Positions 46,342-53,928 of a stretch of DNA of 64,000 nucleotides are shown here, in pieces. The DNA is from Oceanidesulfovibrio marinus (GTDB taxonomy: Bacteria > Desulfobacterota > Desulfovibrionia > Desulfovibrionales > Desulfovibrionaceae): assembly GCF_013085545.1 (NCBI RefSeq), contig NZ_CP039543.1, positions 558,001 to 622,000 on the forward strand. The letters are read 5' to 3'. Below the pieces are notes generated by a model. It worked only from the letters and a program-made list of their open reading frames with translations, searched no databases and had not been told where the DNA came from. Position 1 is the stretch's first letter. Every line of letters begins with the position of its first letter. The translations under genes and the position numbers were made by a program.

Positions 46342-46346
46342 TTTTC

Positions 46347-46375
46347 CAAATAGGCCAAGTATTGAGGCGAGTCAA
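46347..46375 (-). promoter_or_regulatory. Candidate arsR-operon promoter
   Basis: On the minus strand TTGACT (46375-46370) and TATTTG (46352-46347) are 17 nt apart. The -35 overlaps the inverted repeat at 46362-46375. The -10 matches consensus poorly. Confidence 0.4.
46362..46375. promoter_or_regulatory. Candidate ArsR operator between arsR and hgcA
   Basis: TTGA-N6-TCAA inverted repeat overlapping the proposed arsR -35 and ending 15 nt before the proposed hgcA -35. Its position would let one repressor control both directions. This is inference from sequence only. Confidence 0.45.
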
Positions 46376-46390
46376 GAGTGGTGTAGGCGG

Positions 46391-46419
46391 TTTACAGATT
46401 GTATTGGTATGGTTATTAC
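46391..46419 (+). promoter_or_regulatory. Candidate hgcAB promoter
   Basis: TTTACA (46391-46396), 17 nt, then TATTAC (46414-46419). This is a fair sigma-70 match and would give a leader of about 25 nt before ATG 46452. Confidence 0.5.
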
Positions 46420-46451
46420 TTGAACATACTGCGTTTACAGCGGAAATTATT

Positions 46452-47633
46452 ATGTACGAGCTGCACGAATTCAAGGATCGGCAAGAGATCGTCCCGGCGT
46501 CTGCTCCGGTTGGCTGCGCCCCTGTCTCCTGCACCGTGGACGACGCGCCCTGCTGAGGCCCCAAAACCGAGTCCGGCTTCGGGCTCCACGACAGACCGGG
46601 CTATCGCATCGAGCCGTTCGTAGACGGCTTTCACGACACGGCCGCAGGCCCTGTGCCGCGGCTCAGCACCCGGCTGGAGCTCTCTGCCGTGTGCGGTGCG
46701 ATCAAGGCCCGTTGCGGGCTGCGCAGCAACTATAAGATCACGCCCGGCCTGTACTGCGTGGGCTCGCCCGGTCCGGACGCACCGGTGCTGGTCACCAGCA
46801 ACTACAAGCTTACTGTGGATCACCTGCGCGCCCGGCTGGGCGGCGTGGACGCCTGGGTGGTGGTCCTGGATACACACGGCGTGAACGTCTGGTGCGCTGC
46901 GGGCAAAGGGCTTTTCGGCACGGAGGAGGCTGTGGCCCGGGTGCGTGGATGCGGCCTGGACCAGGCCGCGCCCCATGCGCCGCTGATCTTCCCGCAGATG
47001 GGCGCCACCGGCGTGGTCGGCCGCGAGGTCGCCAAGCGGACCGGCCGCAAGGTCCTGTTCGGACCGCTGCGCGCCGGGGACGTCCCCCGTTATCTGGAAA
47101 ACGACTTTCAGGCGGACGAGGCCATGCGCCGCGTGACCTTCACGTTGCGGGAGCGCGCCGTGCTCACGCCGGTGGAGTTTCTGCTGCTGGCCAGGCCGCT
47201 TGTCTTCGTGTTTCTGGCGCTGTTTGTGCTTTCGGGCGTTGCCCCTGGTTTATTCTCCCTACATGCGGCGTGGGCGCGAGGGCTTGCCGCCTGCGGCGCT
47301 ACGGTGCTGGCGTGCCTGGCCGGTGGCGTTGCCGCACCTGTCTTGTTGCCATGGCTACCGGGCCGGGCCTTCAGCCTCAAAGGTGCGCAGACCGGCGCGA
47401 TCACCGGCCTGGTCTCGGCTTTGCTCTGGGCCGGCGGATTCCTGAGCGGCGCGGCCCTCGTGCTCTGGTCCGCGGCTGTGGGCTCGTATCTGTGCATGAA
47501 CTTCACCGGCTCCACGCCGTTCACCTCGCCGTCCGGTGTGGAAAAGGAGATGCGCCGCTACCTGCCGTGGCAGATCGGGGCGGCGGCGCTGGCGTGCGCG
47601 CTCTGGATAGCGGCCGCATTCCTGGAGGGATGA
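46452..47633 (+). CDS. hgcA: HgcA, corrinoid mercury-methylating protein; predicted selenoprotein (in-frame TGA codon 35)
   Basis: HgcA transfers a methyl group from its cobalamin cofactor to Hg(II), making methylmercury together with HgcB. The family's cap-helix motif NVWCAAGK is at residues 145-152; Cys148 is the lower cobalt ligand. The corrinoid domain (from SNYKITPGLYCVG to about residue 225) is followed by about five membrane helices (FLLLARPLVFVFLALFVLSG onward). ATG 46452 opens MYELHEFKDRQEIVPASAPV, then two cysteines, DDAPC and TGA at 46554. The same frame continues GPKTESGFGLHDRPGYRIEP, which belongs to the protein and has no start codon until GTG 46653. Translation must therefore pass the TGA, most simply as selenocysteine (see SECIS-like stem). 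Total 393 residues. A real stop with a GTG start at 46653 would lose 67 residues. Confidence 0.92.
46554..46556 (+). other. Predicted selenocysteine codon (TGA) in hgcA
   Basis: Codon 35 of the frame from 46452, directly after Cys34 (TGC TGA). Upstream and downstream are in the same frame with no base gained or lost. Confidence 0.78.
46569..46586 (+). promoter_or_regulatory. SECIS-like stem-loop in hgcA
   Basis: A 6-bp stem, GAGTCC with GGGCTC (one U-G pair), carries loop GGCTTC. The loop begins 18 nt after the TGA, within the roughly 16-37 nt usual for bacterial SECIS elements, and has G in its first two positions as the published bacterial pattern requires. Neither stem nor loop was checked by folding software. 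Confidence 0.6.
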
Positions 47634-47917
47634 TGAAGAATTTCAGACACTACAGCGGCGTGGCCACTCTGAAGCTGGACCGCGACGCCTGCGTGGGATG
47701 CGGGCTGTGTCCGCAGCTGTGCCCCCATGGTGTGCTGGCCATGGATGGGAAACGGGCGCGGATCGTGGACCCGGACGGTTGCATGGAGTGCGGCGCCTGC
47801 GCCAAAAACTGCCCCAGCGGCGCGCTTTCGGTCTCGCCGGGCGTTGGCTGCGCCTCGTACATCATCAACAAGTGGCTGCGCGGCTCCAAGGCTGCCCAAG
47901 CCAAGAACTGCTGCTGA
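47633..47917 (+). CDS. hgcB: HgcB, ferredoxin partner of HgcA
   Basis: A 94-residue ferredoxin that returns the HgcA corrinoid to the reduced Co(I) state and may pass Hg(II) to it. Two [4Fe-4S] motifs, CVGCGLCPQLCPHG and CMECGACAKNCPSG, are followed by VGCASYII (the extra conserved Cys) and the vicinal cysteine pair at the very C-terminus (AKNCC), all diagnostic of HgcB. The TGATG overlap with hgcA couples translation; an ATG at 47630 is also possible. It ends 37 nt from the converging molybdoenzyme gene. Confidence 0.97.
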   Translation: MKNFRHYSGVATLKLDRDACVGCGLCPQLCPHGVLAMDGKRARIVDPDGCMECGACAKNCPSGALSVSPGVGCASYIINKWLRGSKAAQAKNCC

Positions 47918-47953
47918 TTCCGCGCGGGCGCAGTACATTTCGGTCAGGGCGAG

Positions 47954-50659
47954 TTACTGCGCTTCGGAGCGCCGCTTTGCGCACAGCCGCAGCCAGTTGG
48001 CGGCCACGCGGCTGCAGAATGCCTGCGAGCCGGTGAGCAGCAGCGGCAGCTCCGCTTCCATGGTCTCGAAGAACGCGTCGTCGTACAGCTCCGAATACTT
48101 GTTGTAGTTGCCCATCTGCTGGCTGCGGAAGCGTTGGATCCACAATTCGATGATCTTCGAATCGATCTCGAAATGGAACTGGAAGCCGTAGGACGCCTTG
48201 CCGATGCGGAAGCATTGGTTCTTGCAGAACTCGCCCTCCACCAGAGGCACGGCATTTGCCGGGGGGATGAAGCTGTCCTCGTGGAACTCCATGAGTCTGG
48301 GTAATGGTCCGACAAGCACAGGATCGGCCTTGCCCGCCTCGGTCAGGCTGAGCTCCGTGAAGCCGTACTCCAGGCCGCCGCAACTGAAGGGCTCGCCCCC
48401 CCAGGCGCGGGAAAGGAGCTGGCAGCCCAGGCAGATGCCGGCCACGGGTTTGCCGTGCGCATCGAAGGCGCGCATCAGGCGCATCAGCGGCGTAAAGTAG
48501 GCGTAGTTCTCGTCGTCAAACGCGTTTTGCGCTCCACCCAGTACCACCAGGCCGTCGAAGTCTTCCGGCGTTTCGGGCAAGGGATCGCCGGCAAAGGGCA
48601 TGCAAATGTCCAGAACTGCTCCCAGGCGCGTCAGCTCTTTGCCCAGGAACGCCGGGACGGTGCGCTCCTGGTTCTGGACCACAAGGATGCGCAGGCCCAG
48701 GAACTCGTCCTCCGGGCAGCGCTCCACGGATACGGTAGTTTCGTAGTACGGCGTGCCCATGCCCACGGTGCTGGCCAGATCCTTGGTCAGGAGGTTCAGG
48801 CCGTGCCCGGCCTTGAGCCAGCCGCCGCGGTCCGCTGCGGCCACGTCCCGGCGCATGCCCTCCACGGTCTGCAGTGTGGCGCGCACTTGGCCCTGCTTGC
48901 TGCTGACCAGGACCACGGAGCCGTTCTCCAGGCCGCGCCGCGCCGCCTCGTCCGGGTGCAGCCGAATCACGGGCAGGGGCTCGTGGTCGGCAATGGTCCG
49001 TTCGGAGCAGATGTAGCCGTGGGGCGCACAGGTGATGAGTTTGTACGGGAACATGTCGTCTGCGCCGTTCACCTCGGCAGGGTCGAACTCGGTCATGAAC
49101 TGGAACTTGCCGGACGGCGTGGGGAATGTCTTGTCCTCGTATGGGGCCATGGGCGCGTCCAGGCGGAAGGCGCCGGTCCGGAGCTGCTCCGGCGTGCAGC
49201 CCTGCTTCCAGATGGGGGCGCAGACGTCCTTGATCCAGGCCTTTGCCTCGCGGCGGAAGCGGTCGGCAAAGTCAAGGCGCTCGGCAAGACCCTGGAACAT
49301 GTCGAACTCGGAGCGGCACTCGCCCACGGGCGGGATGGCGCGGTTCACCGGACCCACCCAGTTGTGGCCATAAGTGGCCATCACGTCTTCCTCTTCCAGG
49401 AACGTGGTGGCCGGCAGGAACACGTCGGCGTAGTCGGAGGTGTCGTCCATGAAGTGGCCGGAGTAGACCACGAACTCTGCCTTGCGGAAGCCTTCGGCCA
49501 CCTTGTCCGAGTTGGGGGCCATGCACACCGGATTGGAGGCCGTCACGTAGATCATGCGGATGGGCGGATCGTCCGTGCCGAGCAGCTCGTCGCCGATGAC
49601 GGGCATGAGCAGGGTGCGCCGCGGCGGGTTGAGCTCGTCGCCCCAGTAGCTTTGGTCGTAGGGTCCGTACTCCTCGAAGCCCTGGCTCACGCCGCCGCCG
49701 GGAACGCCGATGATGCCGGCGATGGCGCCCAGGGCGTCTATGGCGCGGATGGAGAGATGGGCCGACTTGTGGCGGTGCAGGCCCCAGCCCAGCAGGATGG
49801 AGGTGGGGCGCTGGCTCATGAAGACGTCGGCCAGGGAGACGACCTGGTCCATGGGCACGTCGGCCAGGGCGCAGAGTTCCATCACGGAGTAGCGGGTCAG
49901 GATCTCCGCGTACTTGTCAAAGCCCACGGCGTGCTTTTCAACGAACTCGGCGTCCTGCGCGCCCAGGGCCAGGATGAGCTTGGCCGTGGCCATGGCCAGG
50001 TAGACGTCGCGGCCGGGCTTGGGCGTGATGTGCAGATCGGCCAGGGCCGCGCTGCGGGTTTTGACCGGATCGATCAGCACGATGCGGCCGCCGCGCTTCT
50101 TGATGTCGCGGATGACTGGCACCAGGCTGATGTTGGTGGAGACCGGGTTGCGCGCCCACAGCACCATGGAGGCGCTGTTGTAGTGGTCCAGGGGATCGTG
50201 GCTGATGCGTTCGCCGAAGTCGAGGTTCTGGGATGCCTGTCCCGTGCCGCCGCACAAAGAGCCGCGCAGGGTGGTGACACCGCCGAAGAGGTTGAAGAAG
50301 TAGCGGTTCAGCAGCTTCAGCGCGGTGCGCTCGCCGTACCCCTGGTAGTAGAGTATCGCCTCCGGGCCGGACTCGTCGCGGATGGTCTTCATCCTCTCCG
50401 CAATCAGGTCGAAGGCCTCGTCCCACGTAGCCCGCCGCCACTCCCCGTTCTTGCGGATCATGGGATGGGTCACGCGCTCCTTGCTGTACACGCGGTTGAT
50501 GTAGCGAGCGGCTTTCACGCAGGTCGTGCCCAGGGTGTACGGGTGGTTTGGATCCCCTTTCAGCGAGACGAGGCGGCCGTTCTCCACGGTGGCGAGGAGG
50601 CCGCACGTGTTGGGGCAATCCCTGGTGCACGTCGTGACTACAGTCTTGGTGTTGCTCAT
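47954..50659 (-). CDS. Molybdopterin oxidoreductase fused to a class I glutamine amidotransferase
   Basis: A 901-residue fusion. Residues 1-660 are a MopB-family enzyme: Fe-S motif CTRDCPNTCG with TTCVKAARY behind it, LRGSLCGGTGQASQNLDFG at the metal site, NPVSTNISLVP, and a C-terminal molydop_binding domain. From residue 665 a GATase1 domain begins (LRILVVQNQERTVPAFLGKE): PVAGICLGCQLLSRAWGG carries the nucleophile Cys and YGFQFHFEID the His-Glu pair, so it looks active. The fusion suggests ammonia release or a gamma-glutamyl substrate linked to a redox step. The start at 50659 overlaps the radical-SAM stop (ATGA). It is the last gene of the nine-gene minus run. Confidence 0.9.
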   Translation of the reverse strand: MSNTKTVVTTCTRDCPNTCGLLATVENGRLVSLKGDPNHPYTLGTTCVKAARYINRVYSKERVTHPMIRKNGEWRRATWDEAFDLIAERMKTIRDESGPEAILYYQGYGERTALKLLNRYFFNLFGGVTTLRGSLCGGTGQASQNLDFGERISHDPLDHYNSASMVLWARNPVSTNISLVPVIRDIKKRGGRIVLIDPVKTRSAALADLHITPKPGRDVYLAMATAKLILALGAQDAEFVEKHAVGFDKYAEILTRYSVMELCALADVPMDQVVSLADVFMSQRPTSILLGWGLHRHKSAHLSIRAIDALGAIAGIIGVPGGGVSQGFEEYGPYDQSYWGDELNPPRRTLLMPVIGDELLGTDDPPIRMIYVTASNPVCMAPNSDKVAEGFRKAEFVVYSGHFMDDTSDYADVFLPATTFLEEEDVMATYGHNWVGPVNRAIPPVGECRSEFDMFQGLAERLDFADRFRREAKAWIKDVCAPIWKQGCTPEQLRTGAFRLDAPMAPYEDKTFPTPSGKFQFMTEFDPAEVNGADDMFPYKLITCAPHGYICSERTIADHEPLPVIRLHPDEAARRGLENGSVVLVSSKQGQVRATLQTVEGMRRDVAAADRGGWLKAGHGLNLLTKDLASTVGMGTPYYETTVSVERCPEDEFLGLRILVVQNQERTVPAFLGKELTRLGAVLDICMPFAGDPLPETPEDFDGLVVLGGAQNAFDDENYAYFTPLMRLMRAFDAHGKPVAGICLGCQLLSRAWGGEPFSCGGLEYGFTELSLTEAGKADPVLVGPLPRLMEFHEDSFIPPANAVPLVEGEFCKNQCFRIGKASYGFQFHFEIDSKIIELWIQRFRSQQMGNYNKYSELYDDAFFETMEAELPLLLTGSQAFCSRVAANWLRLCAKRRSEAQ

Positions 50660-51630
50660 GAGATATCGGCTCCGATGGCGGTGGCAGCGCCGTCGCACAA
50701 AGGGGTTTCGCGAGAAGTAAGAGCCATGCAGCCACCCTGGCAGCGCCGCATGAACTCGGCGCAGTCGGCGCATTCACTCTGGGCGTTTGCGTACCGTATG
50801 GGCCGCGCCAGCTCTGCAAGACGGGTGCGCAGAGCGCTAACGCCGGCCAGCCGGGTGATGTCCGGCACGGCCAGGTGGCGCATGGGCAGACAGTAGGAGG
50901 CGGACAGGTCCGGATGCACATCCATGGACGGGTGGCAGACGCCGCCGAACTTCATGGACACACGTTCCAGGTAGCGGCGGTCTTCGTCCTTCAGATCGCA
51001 GAGGCGCACGCTGCAATCCAGGCCGGTGCGCACGCCGCGCTCTTCGCAGGCACGCACGAAACCCACGGCGTGGGCCAGGATGCGTCGGCCTTCGTCCAGG
51101 GTGAAGTGGTCGTTCAAGCCGCCGGGCGCGGGTCGGGAGATGTCGTAGCGCACATTCTGCACGTCGTAGCGGTCGATGCCTTCGAGCAGGTAGCCATAGT
51201 CCGAGTACGTGCCGGAGAAGTTCTTGGAGAACGTAATCCGCGCGCCGAGCTTGTGCAGCCTGTCGAGATTGGCGTGCAGCAGCCTGGACTGCGCCTTTGT
51301 GTACAGGGCCGGGTCGTTGTAGTTGACCACGAAGTTGGACACCAGGGCGGCCAGGTCGTCGGTAACCGTCTCGCGGAACAGCCCGTTGGTGAACAGGATG
51401 GCCGCGATGCCGGAGTCCACCGCGTCTTCGATCATCTCCAGGAGGTGTGGATGCAGCGTGGGCTCGCCGCCGATGAAGGCCACAGCCGGGGGCGGCTCGT
51501 GGGACATCCAGCGCAGCAGCCGGCCATACGCCTCCGGGCTCATGTCCTGCGGAAACTCAGCCTTCATGTCCGCAGCAAAGCAGTACGGGCAGGCGAGGTT
51601 GCAGCGGTAGGTGACGAAGATGTTCAGCAT
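50656..51630 (-). CDS. Radical SAM/SPASM protein
   Basis: A 324-residue radical S-adenosylmethionine enzyme. LNIFVTYRCNLACPYCFAAD has the CxxxCxxC cluster motif at the N-terminus; FIGGEPTLHPHLLEMI is the GGEP SAM motif. The C-terminus (ECADCAEFMRRCQGGCMAL) has the SPASM-like cysteine set for extra Fe-S clusters. Such enzymes modify peptides or partner enzymes, so it may mature the molybdoenzyme encoded next. ATG at 51630 gives the usual radical-SAM start; a TTG at 51669 would add 13 residues, and neither has a good ribosome site. Confidence 0.88.
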   Translation of the reverse strand: MLNIFVTYRCNLACPYCFAADMKAEFPQDMSPEAYGRLLRWMSHEPPPAVAFIGGEPTLHPHLLEMIEDAVDSGIAAILFTNGLFRETVTDDLAALVSNFVVNYNDPALYTKAQSRLLHANLDRLHKLGARITFSKNFSGTYSDYGYLLEGIDRYDVQNVRYDISRPAPGGLNDHFTLDEGRRILAHAVGFVRACEERGVRTGLDCSVRLCDLKDEDRRYLERVSMKFGGVCHPSMDVHPDLSASYCLPMRHLAVPDITRLAGVSALRTRLAELARPIRYANAQSECADCAEFMRRCQGGCMALTSRETPLCDGAATAIGADIS

Positions 51631-51676
51631 GCCGGAAAGATTGATGCGAGACGCATGGTAAGAGGGCAATTTGCTA

Positions 51677-52816
51677 TTAATTCACAAGATCGTCCGCGCC
51701 GATGCGCAGGCCGGTTTCCTTGTCAAAGGCCAGCATCAGGTGCGGGTTGAGTGGCTCCACGCCCACCTCCTGACCCATGGACACGCTCTGCGCCGCGGCG
51801 CTGTCCACCAGCATGCGCAGCTCGGCCGCGTCGTTGCGCACGGTAAGCACGGACTTGAGACCCAACGGCTCGAAATCAATGACAGCGCCGGTTATACCGG
51901 CTTTGTCCAGAGGTGCAAGGGCCAGGTTCTCCGGCCGGATGCCCAGCTCGAACTCGTAGGGCGCGTTGCCCAGAAGGCGGAGAAAATGTGCGGGCAGGGG
52001 CAATCTGGCTCCAGCCGCGGCCAGAAGCGAAGATGAGCCCTCGGCCATGGCGGAGGCCGGCATCAGGTTGATCTGCGGCGCTCCCACAAAGCTTGCAGCC
52101 TCGCGGTCCACGGGCAGGTCGTACAGCTCCTGGGGCGGAGCCACCTGCACCACGCGGCCCTTGCGCAGCAGCACCACGCTGTCGGCGATTGCCAGGGCCT
52201 CGTTGTAGTCCGGCGTGGCCATGAGGAAGGTATAGCCGAGATCGCGCTGCAACCGCCGCAGCTCGGCGCGCAGCTCGATGCGCAGCTTGGCATCCAGGCT
52301 GGAGAGGGGCTCGTCCAGCAGGAAGATGATGGGGGTGCGGATGAGCGCCCGGCCCAGGGCGATGCGCTGGCGTTCGCCGCCGCTCATGGTCTTGGGCAGT
52401 CGTCCCAGCACGTGGGCCACCTGCAGGGTGGCGGCCAGCTTTTCGACACGCTCCTTGATAACGTCCGGGCTCTCGCCGCGGATGCGCAGGGGGCTGGCGA
52501 TGTTCTGGAAGCCTGTCTTGTTGGGGTAGAGGGCCAGGTTGTCGAAAATCATGGAGACGTTGCGGTCCTTGGGTTCCCAGGAGCCCACGTCGTGCCCGGC
52601 CAGGATAACCCGGCCCTTTTCCGGCGACTCCAGCCCGGCGATGGTGCGCAGGGTGGTGGTCTTGCCGGCGCCTGCCGCGCCCAGGATGACCGTGAACGAT
52701 CCGGGCGGCACGCTGAGGCTCACGTCATCCAGAGCCACGGCGCTGCGGCCGAAGCGCTTGGTCACGTGTTGGAGGTCCAGGGCCGTTGTCGCGTCTATGG
52801 CGGCGGTTTCTGACAT
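51677..52816 (-). CDS. ABC importer ATPase, MalK-like, canonical
   Basis: A 379-residue ATPase of a CUT1-type importer. Walker A is LGAAGAGKTTTLR, the signature is MSGGERQRIALGRAL, Walker B is IIFLLDEPLSSLDAKLRIEL, and the H-loop region MATPDYNEAL has Pro-Asp where His is usual. A TOBE-like regulatory domain fills the C-terminal 130 residues. It pairs with the ATPase encoded 12 nt upstream; two different ATPases are also found in the glycerol importer GlpSTPQV. Confidence 0.92.
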   Translation of the reverse strand: MSETAAIDATTALDLQHVTKRFGRSAVALDDVSLSVPPGSFTVILGAAGAGKTTTLRTIAGLESPEKGRVILAGHDVGSWEPKDRNVSMIFDNLALYPNKTGFQNIASPLRIRGESPDVIKERVEKLAATLQVAHVLGRLPKTMSGGERQRIALGRALIRTPIIFLLDEPLSSLDAKLRIELRAELRRLQRDLGYTFLMATPDYNEALAIADSVVLLRKGRVVQVAPPQELYDLPVDREAASFVGAPQINLMPASAMAEGSSSLLAAAGARLPLPAHFLRLLGNAPYEFELGIRPENLALAPLDKAGITGAVIDFEPLGLKSVLTVRNDAAELRMLVDSAAAQSVSMGQEVGVEPLNPHLMLAFDKETGLRIGADDLVN

Positions 52817-52827
52817 GTCGGTCCTTC

Positions 52828-53928
52828 TTATAGATTCACTTCGATTCTGCGGTTGTAGTCGCCGTCAAAGAATGTCAGCTCGCCGGGCTCCACGCGCAGG
52901 CCGGTTGTTTCACCTTCCAGGAAGCGTCCACCCGAAGGCGTGACGACCTTGAGCTCTTCCATGCCCACCTCCACAGTGAGCACCACCTCCGGGCCTCGCG
53001 GCTCCACCAGGCTTACGCGGCCGGTCATCTGGCCCTCGTTCTCCGGAACCAGGCGCAGGGTGTCCGGCCGGATGCCCAGAGTGTACCAGCCCTTGGGCAC
53101 GTCGCCGCGAGGGGCCGAGTCCTTGACCGGTAAGGAGAACTGCGTCTTCTCGAAGCGCACGCCAGAGGGGTCGGCCTCGAACTTGCCGCGCACCAGGTTC
53201 ATGGGCGGCGAGCCTAGGAAGCCTGCCACGAAGATGTGGTCCGGCTTCTGGCAGATCACGGCGGAGTCCTCCACCTGCAGGATCTTGCCCGCGTTCATCA
53301 CGGCGATGCGGTCGGCCAGGGACAGGGCTTCTATCTGGTCATGGGTCACGTAGATGATGGTCAGGCCGATCTCGCTCTGCAAGCGCCGAAGCTCCCGCCG
53401 CATGGAGAGCCGGGCCGCGTACTCCAGGTTGGAGAGGGGCTCGTCCAGCAGCAGGATGGCCGGCTTGGTCACCAGGGTGCGGCCGATGGCCACGCGCTGC
53501 AGCTCGGAGCCGCCAAGGTCGCGGATGCGGGCGTCCAGCTGCTCGCGCATGTCCAGAAGCTCGGCCACTTCCTCGACCGCGCGTTTGATCTCGCTCTTGG
53601 GCGTGCCGCGCACCTCCAGGCCAAAGGCCAGGTTCTTGCGCACGGACATGGTGGTGAACACGGCGTAGTCCTGGAACACGAGTCCCACGTTGCGCTTGCC
53701 GGCCGGCATCCGGACCACGGACTGGCCGTCGATGAGGATGTCGCCGGAGGTGGGCTCTTCCAGGCCCACGACCATGTTCAGAGTGGTGGACTTGCCGCAG
53801 CCGGACGGACCGAGCAGGGCCAGGGTTTCTCCGGCCTGGATTTCCAGGTCGATCTTGTCCACGGCCACCACGGCGCCGTCCTCGTACTCCTTGACGAGGT
53901 TGATGAGTTCCAGCTTGGGGTGCCTCAT
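52828..53928 (-). CDS. ABC importer ATPase, MalK-like, with altered signature
   Basis: A 366-residue ATPase. Walker A is [15 protein letters not shown] and Walker B is [18 protein letters not shown], with the H-loop [15 protein letters not shown] intact. The ABC signature reads [16 protein letters not shown] instead of LSGGQ, and the D-loop Asp is Glu (NLEY). One degenerate signature in a pair of ATPases is typical of asymmetric heterodimers. A C-terminal TOBE-like domain is present. It overlaps the permease gene by four bases. Confidence 0.92.
   Translation of the reverse strand: MRHPKLELINLVKEYEDGAVVAVDKIDLEIQAGETLALLGPSGCGKSTTLNMVVGLEEPTSGDILIDGQSVVRMPAGKRNVGLVFQDYAVFTTMSVRKNLAFGLEVRGTPKSEIKRAVEEVAELLDMREQLDARIRDLGGSELQRVAIGRTLVTKPAILLLDEPLSNLEYAARLSMRRELRRLQSEIGLTIIYVTHDQIEALSLADRIAVMNAGKILQVEDSAVICQKPDHIFVAGFLGSPPMNLVRGKFEADPSGVRFEKTQFSLPVKDSAPRGDVPKGWYTLGIRPDTLRLVPENEGQMTGRVSLVEPRGPEVVLTVEVGMEELKVVTPSGGRFLEGETTGLRVEPGELTFFDGDYNRRIEVNL

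Noticed and set aside
46452-46556. hgcA as a pseudogene ended by a nonsense mutation, or a short separate 34-residue gene
   Set aside because: The rest of hgcA and hgcB is intact, the stop is exactly TGA after a Cys codon, and a SECIS-like stem follows. A recent nonsense mutation remains the main alternative and is noted in the finding.
46653-47633. Taking GTG 46653 as the start of hgcA
   Set aside because: It has no ribosome site, and the 32 codons before it read as protein sequence fitting the HgcA N-terminus in the same frame as an upstream ATG. Using it would ignore the coding extension.
48455-50896. Very long open frame on the plus strand opposite the molybdoenzyme gene
   Set aside because: It mirrors the codon structure of the real gene, is His/Gly/Ala/Arg-biased, and shows no family motif. 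The same holds for other long antisense frames in this GC-rich window, for example opposite the dynamin-like gene and ilvB.
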